Shown here: positions 33,787 through 41,453 of the stretch, piece after piece
Numbering within the stretch: the first letter of the stretch is position 1
Layout: each line of letters starts with the position of its first letter
NCBI RefSeq assembly: GCF_019798055.1
Contig: NZ_JAHOPH010000022.1
Location: 1-42,887 of the forward strand
DNA: 42,887 nucleotides
DNA from: Salsipaludibacter albus
GTDB taxonomy: Bacteria; Actinomycetota; Nitriliruptoria; Nitriliruptorales; Nitriliruptoraceae
Reading direction: 5' to 3'
Program-made: the position numbers and the translations under genes
Notes under the pieces: model-generated
The model's input: the letters and a program-made list of their open reading frames with translations, nothing else
Told to the model about the DNA's origin: nothing
Database searches by the model: none

Positions 33787-34545
33787 TCACTGCCGATTCA
33801 GTCCCCGTTCCATGGGACCGGAGTCCTGATCATGTGGGCCAGGTTCTTCTCCGTCGTCGAGCTTGCGCAGTTGGAGAACGCTGTTGACCGTGCGTGTGGC
33901 GTCGTCCTTCGCGAACTCGTGGAGCCACTCGGCCGTCAGGTTGATGGCGTCGCGCCGGGCCATGAGCTGATGGACCGCGACGGCGGCTTCGACAATCTCG
34001 GACGGGTTTGTGGTCGGCTGGTCGACGAGGTCCTCGTCGAGTCGGCGGAGCAGTTGGAACGAGGTCGTGGACGGCTCGACCTCGCGCAGCTCGAGCCACT
34101 CGGCAAGGAGCATTCCGGATCGGTGGGCCATGTCGGTCAGTGCAGCGCCGGTCGCAACGTAGGGGAGACGAAAACGGAAGAGCGGCCCAGAAGTCGATCC
34201 GCTGGTGGCGGACTGGAACGCGGCGTCTGCACACCACGGTCGCAGGATGGAGTTCGCTGGGGCATCGATGTCACCGGTCGAAGCCGCCCGCTCCACCGCG
34301 TCCGCGATGTCCTCACCGGCACGGTCGCGCGCCCAGGCCTCGGGGTGGCGGTCGGTGTCGAGGACGTCGCGGATGGCATCGTGTGCGCGTGCCAGGGTCT
34401 CGGACAGTTCGTGCCACTCCCAGTACGCCACGGGATGCGAGTCCGGTTGGCATCCCATCGCCCGAAGGAGCTGGCCGCGCAGCGATGGTGACTTGCTCCT
34501 GGACTTGCGGAGATCCTTGGCAGTGGCGGCAAGCAAACCTGGCAC
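33787..34545 (-). CDS. Hypothetical helical protein
   Basis: The 252-residue protein starts at GTG 34545, eight bases after GAAGGAG. It looks mostly alpha-helical, with a basic N-terminus (KDLRKSRSKSPSLRGQLLRAMG) and a leucine-rich middle (LLAEWLELREVE...FQLLRRLDEDLVDQ). I recognise no domain. It is convergent with the DUF4062 gene and divergent from the exonuclease gene. Its composition resembles that of the surrounding accessory genes. A long opposite-strand frame (33,682-34,491) is judged a shadow. Confidence 0.6.
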   Translation of the reverse strand: MPGLLAATAKDLRKSRSKSPSLRGQLLRAMGCQPDSHPVAYWEWHELSETLARAHDAIRDVLDTDRHPEAWARDRAGEDIADAVERAASTGDIDAPANSILRPWCADAAFQSATSGSTSGPLFRFRLPYVATGAALTDMAHRSGMLLAEWLELREVEPSTTSFQLLRRLDEDLVDQPTTNPSEIVEAAVAVHQLMARRDAINLTAEWLHEFAKDDATRTVNSVLQLRKLDDGEEPGPHDQDSGPMERGLNRQ

Positions 34546-34685
34546 GCGGACATCTCCTTCGTCAGCAAGTCACTGTAGAGAGCCTTGATGCCTCCATGTG
34601 CGACTTCATGTCCCAATGATCCTTTAGGTTGGTTGTGTGATGGCCAGGCAACTGTCTCACCCGCTCTCGAAGGAGTCGTACAGCC

Positions 34686-35900
34686 ATGAGGTCACCTGTA
34701 TTGGGCAGCGCCGACAACTTCGTGGTGGTGGATGTCGAGACCACTGGGTTGTCGAATCGCGATCGAATCGTGGAGGTGGCGGCGGTGACCGTCGCCCACG
34801 ACGGGACGATCGTGGACGAATGGGACACCCTGGTCGATCCACGGAGAGATGTCGGGCCGACCCACATACACGGCGTCACCGCGTCGATGGTCTCCGCGGC
34901 GCCCGTGTTCGACGAGGTGGCCCCGGCCCTGGCGAGTCGGCTGTATGGCTCTGCGATCGTGGCGCACAACCGGAGCTTCGACGTCCGCATGCTCACCAAT
35001 GAGTTCTCGTCAATCGAGGCCCGTCTCTTGCCCGGCAACGGTCTCTGCACCCTCCAGATCGCCGGCGGCAAGTTGTCCGACGCGTGCCGGTTCCACGGCA
35101 TCGACCACGTCCATGCCCACCGAGCCCTCGGCGATGCTCGGGCGACGGCGCGACTGCTCGCCGCCGTGCTTCGAGAAGACGTGGGCACCTGCACGCCCGC
35201 TCGCATCTTCGACCTGTCGAATGACTACCGCCCCAGAACCCTTCAGCGTCAATCGGTGGACGGCGCGGAGGCCGATATGCCGTACCTGGCGCGTCTCGGC
35301 GCCCACGTCCATCACTACGGCGAGCAGGGGGAGGTCTTGGCCTATCTGGACCTGCTGGACTGGGCGCTTGCAGACATCGTGATCAGTGATGAGGAGCACC
35401 AGGCGCTCGACGAGCTGGCCCATGATCTCGGACTCAGCTCGGTCGACGTGAGTGGCGCCCACCGGCGATACATCGACGAACTCGTGGCCGCCGCACTTCG
35501 CGACGACATCGTGACAGACGCCGAGTACTCCCTGCTCGTTCGGTGCGCAGAGGCGCTGGGAGTCCCCGGACGAGTGGTCGAGGAGCAGACCGCGGCGTGG
35601 CGGATCGACACGGGGTCGGTCGGGCTGGAGGCGGGCTTGCGTGTCTGCTTCACCGGATCGGCGACGTACCCGGATGGTCGTGAGCTCTCGCGTTCGAGAC
35701 TTCGCGAGATCGCCGTGCAGCGGGGCCTCGAGTCGGTGTCGGGCGTCACGAAGTCGAAGTGCGACGTGTTGGTGGCCGCCGACCCGTCCTCGACGTCTGG
35801 CAAGGCCCGGAAGGCACGGAAGTGGGACATCCCGATCGTGGACGTCCAAGATTTTCTGATCGCCCAAGCGGGTTCCTCGGTTCCGGCGGTGATCATCTGA
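34686..35900 (+). CDS. DEDDh 3'-5' exonuclease with TerB-like and BRCT domains
   Basis: The 404-residue protein has an N-terminal DnaQ-like exonuclease (residues 11-165) with a complete active site: Asp16 and Glu18 (VDVETTG), Asp99 (HNRSFD), His145 and Asp150 (HRALGDA). A helical segment at about 225-300 (DWALADIVISDEEHQALDELA ... ALRDDIVTDAEYSLLVRCAEALGV) looks like a TerB-type domain. A BRCT domain ends it (about 318-395: LRVCFTGSATYPDGRELSRSRL...KWDIPIVDVQDFL). DNA end processing is expected. ATG 34686 follows AAGGAG at ten bases. The SNF2 gene follows after 110 bases on the same strand. Confidence 0.88.
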   Translation: MRSPVLGSADNFVVVDVETTGLSNRDRIVEVAAVTVAHDGTIVDEWDTLVDPRRDVGPTHIHGVTASMVSAAPVFDEVAPALASRLYGSAIVAHNRSFDVRMLTNEFSSIEARLLPGNGLCTLQIAGGKLSDACRFHGIDHVHAHRALGDARATARLLAAVLREDVGTCTPARIFDLSNDYRPRTLQRQSVDGAEADMPYLARLGAHVHHYGEQGEVLAYLDLLDWALADIVISDEEHQALDELAHDLGLSSVDVSGAHRRYIDELVAAALRDDIVTDAEYSLLVRCAEALGVPGRVVEEQTAAWRIDTGSVGLEAGLRVCFTGSATYPDGRELSRSRLREIAVQRGLESVSGVTKSKCDVLVAADPSSTSGKARKARKWDIPIVDVQDFLIAQAGSSVPAVII

Positions 35901-36010
35901 TGCGGCGAGGCCCGTCGCCGGTCAAGCCCGAAGGCACGATTCGGTGGTCCATGGATCACGCTCATCAGGGCGCTTCGTAGCTTCACTGTCGCGAGGAACA
36001 GGAGTACGAA

Positions 36011-39000
36011 TTGGCATCCGGCCGGCGTGTGGCGACCAGGCTGTCAGGGCGTGGGCGTGTGGGGGTAGTTGGGGAGGCGCACTACCAGCCGGCGTTGGAG
36101 CGGGCGGCTCGGGGGCAGGTGGTGGGACCGCGCGACCTGGCCGGCGCCATTCCGGTGGCGGCGGAGTTGGTGCCCGAGCCGGACAACCCGTACGACGCCA
36201 ATGCGGTGCGGGTCGACGTGGGTGGAGCAACGGTCGGGTACCTCAGTCGTCACGTTGCACCGCAGTACCAGCCCGTCCTCCTCGAACTCGAGCGGTCGGG
36301 ACGCCGCGGTTGGTGCCAGGGCTGGATCATGGGTGGGGGACACCGCAACCACGGCATCCACCTGTCCCTCGGCGAACCCCACCTCCTGGTCCCCGTCAAC
36401 TCCACGTCGGGGGAGGGGATCCTCGAACCGAACACGATGGTGACCGTCGTGGGCGAGGACGCCCACCAGGACACGCTCGCCCCGATCCTGCAGCTCGCCG
36501 ATCCCGCGGTCGTGCACGCCGAGTGTCGGCTCGCCCCAGAGTCCGACGGCGAGGGACCTCGCATCGAGGTGCTGGTCGACGGCGACGTGGTCGGTGAACT
36601 GACGCCGAGGATGACCGCGCGATACCGAGCGGTCGTCGCCGAGGCCATCGATCGGCACGGCACGGCCGTCTGCGAGGGCATGGTCCATCGCACGCCCCGC
36701 GGGATCGAGGTCGAGGTCTTCCTCCCGAAGTTCGCGGTCGGAACCGGGACCCCCGACGACGGCACGCCGGGCCCGGACGCGACGCCGCGCCCGGGCAACG
36801 ACCCGCCGGTCCTCGAGCGACCGGGACCGTGGCCGCCCAACCTCGCCATCCCGCCGGCGCCGACGCTGGACACCGACCTCCTCCCCACCACCAAGCCGGG
36901 AGCTGCCACCAGGGGCCTGATCGACCGCGCCGAGGAAGTCGCCGGCGACCTGGCCAACGAGCAGAGCCCTCTGGCGGTCTCGCAGCGACGTGTCCGGGAA
37001 CTCGCGGAGGCCGTCCTGGAGGACGCGGTGCAGGAACGGTTGGCGAGGCTGGACGTGGAACGCCTCGCCGACCTGGTCGACGGCCAGTCCCGGATCGGGA
37101 CACTGGTGGCAGGCGGTGTCACCACGGTCGCACAGGTCGTCGACCACCACGATCTCACGAGCATCCCTGGCATCGGACGCACGACGACGAAGCGGCTCGA
37201 GGGTGCGGCCCACCAGGTCGCCGCCCTGGTCCGCGACAGCCTCGGCCTGCGCTTCGACGTCGACGCCCGCCCCGCGGACCACACCCGGCTGCTCGCCCAG
37301 CTCCGCCACCACCACACCCTGCGACAGGTGGAACCGGCGCTGGCAGCGCGGGCCGCCGGGGCCAGGACGACCCTCCGGGCTGCTGCCACGGCCGCGCAAC
37401 CTGCGGCACGGGGGTTCGTGGCGCGACTGTTCTCGCGCGAGGACGAAACCGCCCGCCTGGCCGTCGTCCGGCTCGAACGTGCCCTCGACGGCGTCCGCGA
37501 CGACGACCTCGTCACCCGGGTCCGCCAGCTCTTCGTCGTGCCGGACAACCGCGACAGCCGGGAGGCGGCCTGGGAGTGGTTCGAGGCGGATCCGCCGGTG
37601 GCCTACGGCCTGCTGGAGGAGCTCGCCGGGCTGGGCGCGGGACACGAGACCCAGGAGGGCCACCTCCCCAGCGAGATCGTGGCGGCCGTGCGTCGCCAAC
37701 GCCTCGACACGCGGTTCCTCGACGTCACGCTGCGTGGCTACCAGGCCTTCGGGGCGAGGTACGCACTGGTGCAGGAGCGGGTCCTGATCGGCGATGAGAT
37801 GGGCCTGGGCAAGACCATCATCGCCCTGGCGGTGGCGGCACACCTGTGGGCGGCCGGGTGCCGCCACGTCCTGGTGGTCTGTCCCGCCAGCGTGCTGCTG
37901 AACTGGCGACGCGAGATCGACACGCACTCCAAGATGCCCTCGGTCCACCTGCACGGCGACGGTCGCGACGCGGCGTACCAGCGATGGAGGCAGGAGGGCG
38001 GCATCGCCGTCACGACGTTCGGCACGGTCGGTGCGCTCCCCGGCCCGGACCCGACCGACCTGCTCGTGGCCGACGAGGCCCACTACGTGAAGAACCCCCA
38101 GGCACAGCGGTCCCAGCACGTCACCGGGTGGGGCCGCCACGCCGACCGGGTCCTCTACCTCACCGGGACACCGCTCGAGAACCGCGTGGAGGAGTTCCGC
38201 GAGCTCGTCGGCCAGCTGCGGCCCGACGTGGCCGAACCGCTGGACGACCACTTCGTCCTGGCCGGCTCCGAGGCCTTCCGGACGAAGGTCGCCCCGGTGT
38301 ACCTGCGTCGCAACCAGGAGGACGTGCTGACCGAGCTGCCTCCCCGGCTGGAGGTCGACGACTGGGTCGAGCCGACCACGCAGGACGCCACCGCCTACCG
38401 GGACGCCGTCGCCACGGGCAACTTCCAGGCCATGCGCCAGGCGGCGTGGGTGCACGCCTCGTCGGGGCAGTCGGCGAAGATGCAGCGGCTGGTGGAGATC
38501 ATCGAGGAATCGGCCGCGCAGGGCTGGAAGGTGGTCGTGTTCTCCTACTTCCTGAACACCCTCGCCGCGATCGCCGAGGGACTGGACGGGCGCGTGTTCG
38601 GGCCGTTGACCGGTGCGACGTCGTCGGCCGACCGGCTGGCGATGGTCGACGTGTTCACCGACCACGACGGTCCCGCGGTGCTGGTGTCCCAGATCATCGC
38701 GGGCGGCGTCGGCCTCAACATCCAGGCCGCGCCGGTGGTCGTGCTGGCCGAGCCGCAGTGGAAGCCGAGCACGGAGGACCAGGCCATCGCACGGGCCCAC
38801 CGGATGGGCCAGGTCCGACGGGTCAACGTCCACCGGCTGCTGGTCACCCCCGGCGTCGACCAGCGCATGAAGGAACTGGTCGCCCAGAAGGCCGCGATCT
38901 TCGACGAGTACGCGCGCCAGTCCTCGGTCGTCGAGGCGGCCCCGGACGCCGTGGACCGCACCGAGGCGTCGATGGTGCAGCAGATCATCGACGAGGAATC

Positions 39001-39052
39001 GCAACGCCTGGGCGTCGTGCCGGCAGGTCCGCCGGAATCGTCGTCACGCTGA
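36011..39052 (+). CDS. HIRAN-containing SNF2-family ATPase/helicase
   Basis: The 1013-residue protein has an N-terminal HIRAN domain (about 15-100; VVGEAHYQPAL...AELVPEPDNPYDANAVRV...VGYLSRHVAPQY), a second HIRAN-like unit (about 135-240), and a helix-hairpin-helix (SIPGIGRTTTKRLEG near 385). The SNF2 core follows: Walker A DEMGLGKT near 596-603, DEAH box ADEAHYVKN near 687, and motif VI QAIARAHRMGQ near 925. HIRAN domains bind single-stranded 3' ends of DNA. TTG at 36011 is chosen because AGGAG lies six bases before it. With the upstream exonuclease-BRCT gene it may form a DNA-end repair or defence pair. Confidence 0.9.
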   Translation: MASGRRVATRLSGRGRVGVVGEAHYQPALERAARGQVVGPRDLAGAIPVAAELVPEPDNPYDANAVRVDVGGATVGYLSRHVAPQYQPVLLELERSGRRGWCQGWIMGGGHRNHGIHLSLGEPHLLVPVNSTSGEGILEPNTMVTVVGEDAHQDTLAPILQLADPAVVHAECRLAPESDGEGPRIEVLVDGDVVGELTPRMTARYRAVVAEAIDRHGTAVCEGMVHRTPRGIEVEVFLPKFAVGTGTPDDGTPGPDATPRPGNDPPVLERPGPWPPNLAIPPAPTLDTDLLPTTKPGAATRGLIDRAEEVAGDLANEQSPLAVSQRRVRELAEAVLEDAVQERLARLDVERLADLVDGQSRIGTLVAGGVTTVAQVVDHHDLTSIPGIGRTTTKRLEGAAHQVAALVRDSLGLRFDVDARPADHTRLLAQLRHHHTLRQVEPALAARAAGARTTLRAAATAAQPAARGFVARLFSREDETARLAVVRLERALDGVRDDDLVTRVRQLFVVPDNRDSREAAWEWFEADPPVAYGLLEELAGLGAGHETQEGHLPSEIVAAVRRQRLDTRFLDVTLRGYQAFGARYALVQERVLIGDEMGLGKTIIALAVAAHLWAAGCRHVLVVCPASVLLNWRREIDTHSKMPSVHLHGDGRDAAYQRWRQEGGIAVTTFGTVGALPGPDPTDLLVADEAHYVKNPQAQRSQHVTGWGRHADRVLYLTGTPLENRVEEFRELVGQLRPDVAEPLDDHFVLAGSEAFRTKVAPVYLRRNQEDVLTELPPRLEVDDWVEPTTQDATAYRDAVATGNFQAMRQAAWVHASSGQSAKMQRLVEIIEESAAQGWKVVVFSYFLNTLAAIAEGLDGRVFGPLTGATSSADRLAMVDVFTDHDGPAVLVSQIIAGGVGLNIQAAPVVVLAEPQWKPSTEDQAIARAHRMGQVRRVNVHRLLVTPGVDQRMKELVAQKAAIFDEYARQSSVVEAAPDAVDRTEASMVQQIIDEESQRLGVVPAGPPESSSR

Positions 39053-39076
39053 GGCGTGGGGCTTCGATGACCGCCG

Positions 39077-40477
39077 TCAGGCGACCTGGTCGGCGTCGGC
39101 GTCGGCCTCCTCGTCGACGACGTCGCCCTCCGCGCCGCGGGGTCGCAGCGCGGGGAAGAACTGGCCCACGGCAAAGGTCGCTGCGACCAGGATGGCCGCG
39201 AGGACCCAGGCGAAGGTCACGCTGGCCTCGACGAGTGAACCGAGGACCAGGCCGAACCAGCCGAAGTCCGAGTCACCGAAGGTCGTGTTGGCCAGGCCCA
39301 GGTCACCGAGGTAGTTCAGCAGGAACGCTGGCAGGAACGTGATGAGCAGGCCGCTGACGAAGGCCCCGATCACGGCGCCGCGGCGCCCGCCCAGGGCATT
39401 GCCGAACACCCCGGCGCCCCCACCGACGAAGAAGTGCGGAACCATCCCCGGCAGGATGAGTGCCAGGCCGATCGGGCCCAACAGCGGCAACGCGACCAGA
39501 CCCCCGAGGAGGCTGGACCCGAAGCCGATGACCACGGCGGTTGGCGCGTAGGGGAAGACGATCGGGATGTCGAGGGCGGGGAGGGCGTCGGGGATGAGCT
39601 TCTCCGAGATGCCCTCGAAGGCCGGCACGATCTCGGCCAGCAGCATGCGAACGCCGACGAGGATCACCCAGACACCGGCCGCAAAGGTCAACGACTGGAT
39701 GAAGGCATAGACGTAGGGGTTGGTGTCACCGCTGAGCTCGCGGACCACACCCGGTCCGGCGATGATGGCGAAGATCATGTAGACGATGATCATCGCCACG
39801 GCTGTCGAGACCAGGGTGTCGCGGAAGAACGACAGCCCCTTGGGCACGTTCACGTCTTCGGTGGACTTCTCGGGGTCTCCGAGGTACTTCCCGGCCAGGC
39901 CGGCTGCGACGTAGCTGAGCGTGCCGAAGTGGCCGACGGCGATGGGATCGCCGTCGGTGACCTTGCGGGTGAAGGGCATGGCGAACGCCGGCATGAGGAC
40001 CATGAGGCTCCCCACGCACAGCGCTCCCGGGATGATCAGTTGGGAACTGGAGGCTCCCGCGGATCCGATGATCACGGCAACGAGTGCACTCATGAACAGC
40101 ACGTGGTGGCCGGTCAGGAACACGTAGCGAAGCTTGGTGATGCGGGCGAGCACCAGGTTGATCAGGAATGCCAGCCCCATGATGCTGGCGGTCTGGCTGC
40201 CGAAGTTCTCCTGCGCCAGGCCGACGACGGCCTCGTTCGTCGGAATGACCCCTTGCAGGCCAAGGCCCTCCGACACCATCGTCCCGAGCGGGTCGAGGGC
40301 CCCGATCAGGATCCCAGCGCCGCCGCCGATGATCAGGAAGCCAGTGATGGTCTTGATCGTGCCCGACACGACGTCCTGAACCGGGGCCTTCAGGAACAGG
40401 AGCCCGACCATGGCCAGCAAGCCGACCAGGATCGCGGGCGTGCTGAGGATGTCGCGTAGCAGGTCAAGGACACCCAT
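39077..40477 (-). CDS. PTS ascorbate-type transporter subunit IIC (UlaA/SgaT family)
   Basis: The 466-residue membrane protein has about eleven hydrophobic segments and the UlaA-type motifs LTGHHVLFMSALVAVI, DGDPIAVGHFGTLSYVAAGLAGKYLGD and GGGAGVFGNALGGRRGA. It forms the sugar channel of a phosphotransferase system of the L-ascorbate family. The C-terminus has an acidic Asp/Glu tail of about 25 residues beyond the last helix. ATG 40477 follows GAGGT. It is the last gene of the IIA-IIB-IIC operon. The substrate may be ascorbate or a pentitol/sugar acid; no catabolic genes lie in this window to decide. Confidence 0.93.
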   Translation of the reverse strand: MGVLDLLRDILSTPAILVGLLAMVGLLFLKAPVQDVVSGTIKTITGFLIIGGGAGILIGALDPLGTMVSEGLGLQGVIPTNEAVVGLAQENFGSQTASIMGLAFLINLVLARITKLRYVFLTGHHVLFMSALVAVIIGSAGASSSQLIIPGALCVGSLMVLMPAFAMPFTRKVTDGDPIAVGHFGTLSYVAAGLAGKYLGDPEKSTEDVNVPKGLSFFRDTLVSTAVAMIIVYMIFAIIAGPGVVRELSGDTNPYVYAFIQSLTFAAGVWVILVGVRMLLAEIVPAFEGISEKLIPDALPALDIPIVFPYAPTAVVIGFGSSLLGGLVALPLLGPIGLALILPGMVPHFFVGGGAGVFGNALGGRRGAVIGAFVSGLLITFLPAFLLNYLGDLGLANTTFGDSDFGWFGLVLGSLVEASVTFAWVLAAILVAATFAVGQFFPALRPRGAEGDVVDEEADADADQVA

Positions 40478-40543
40478 GGGGGACCTCGTTGTCGTGGTTG
40501 GACAAGGGGATGGGCGGTGCTGGTTGGCTCAGGGTGGCTCGGC

Positions 40544-40828
40544 TCAGTCGGTGTCGAGCCCTGCAAGCGCCTCGTTGACCGTCGCCGTGATCTCGTCACG
40601 ATCCGTGAAGTTCTTGATCACGTGGACCGACGCGGTCTTGTTCTTGATCTTGTCCGCGAACTCGGCAGAGGTGAAGATCAAGTCGGCCGATTGCCCGTTG
40701 GCCGCACTGGCGTCGGTGACCTCGATGTCGTAGTCGACGCCGGCCTCGTCCAGCGCCTTCTTCAGGCGGCTCTTGAGTATGACGCTGGTACCCAGCCCCA
40801 TACCACACACGGCAAACACCTTGATCAT
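40544..40828 (-). CDS. PTS ascorbate-type subunit IIB (UlaB/SgaB family)
   Basis: The 94-residue protein has the phosphocysteine loop CGMGLGTS (Cys8) right after the first strand, typical of lactose/ascorbate-type IIB. It receives phosphate from IIA and passes it to the sugar in IIC. Its ATG overlaps the IIA stop codon by four bases (ATGA), and 66 bases separate it from IIC. Confidence 0.95.
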   Translation of the reverse strand: MIKVFAVCGMGLGTSVILKSRLKKALDEAGVDYDIEVTDASAANGQSADLIFTSAEFADKIKNKTASVHVIKNFTDRDEITATVNEALAGLDTD

Positions 40829-41280
40829 GGTCCGTCCTTCATCAGTCGGGCAACGGCTTCGGGCGAGTCGGCGTCGCGGAGTGCCTGGACGTTCTCCGGT
40901 TCGCTGATGTGCTCGGCGAGCGCGCCGAGGGCTTGCAGATGGGCTTCGGAGTCGTTGGTCACCAATCCGAAGACGAGGTCGACGGGATCGTTGTCCTTGG
41001 CACCGAACTCGACGGGATGTGCCAGGGTCACCACGCTGATCCCCACATCCAGACCACCGGACTCGGGGCGTGCGTGGGGGATCGCGATGCCGGGAGCCAA
41101 GACCACGTAGGGCCCGTGTTCGTGGATGCCGTCAACGATGGCCTGGACGTACCGTTCTTCGGCCGCCCCGACCTCGACAAGCAGGGTTCCCGCGCGGCGA
41201 ACCGCATCCTCCCAGTCGCCGGCCTCGTAGCGGACGTCGATTGCGTCATCGTGGAGGACCGAGGCGAGATCGACATCCAT
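40825..41280 (-). CDS. PTS subunit IIA (mannitol/fructose-type fold, UlaC-like)
   Basis: The 151-residue protein has the phosphohistidine motif PGIAIPHARPE (His69) and the PTS_EIIA_2 domain over most of its length. It would take phosphate from HPr and pass it to IIB. The first gene of the operon; the start at 41280 is chosen because AAGGG ends five bases before it. An ATG at 41283 is immediately adjacent and equally compatible with the family. A LacI-type palindrome lies about 12 bases upstream. Confidence 0.92.
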   Translation of the reverse strand: MDVDLASVLHDDAIDVRYEAGDWEDAVRRAGTLLVEVGAAEERYVQAIVDGIHEHGPYVVLAPGIAIPHARPESGGLDVGISVVTLAHPVEFGAKDNDPVDLVFGLVTNDSEAHLQALGALAEHISEPENVQALRDADSPEAVARLMKDGP

Positions 41281-41291
41281 CATTGCCCTTG

Positions 41292-41305
41292 TGCAATCGA
41301 TTGAA
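41292..41305. promoter_or_regulatory. LacI-family-like operator before the PTS operon
   Basis: TGCAATCGATTGAA centres on the perfect palindrome CAATCGATTG (41294-41303) and matches the general LacI-family operator form TGnAAnCGnTTnCA with one mismatch. The regulator gene is not in the window. Confidence 0.5.
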
Positions 41306-41453
41306 GTGTGAACCATCCAGCGTTCGGTCGAACAGGCCCATCAGTTCGGACGCTAGTTACAGATGCATGGAGGTGCAACCGTCTCGGGGATTTTGGCGGT
41401 GGGCGATGGCTCGGGCCGGCGGGTCCGCCGGCCCGGACCGTCCCCCGGCGCGC

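Noticed and set aside
33682-34491. Long plus-strand frame opposite the hypothetical gene
   Set aside because: The minus-strand frame has a good ribosome site and a more protein-like sequence; the plus frame is judged a shadow.
25106-39052. Integrase, tRNA attachment site or insertion sequence that would define the accessory region as a classical island
   Set aside because: I looked for these at the junctions and found none; only the FG-GAP direct repeats and the composition changes mark the edges.
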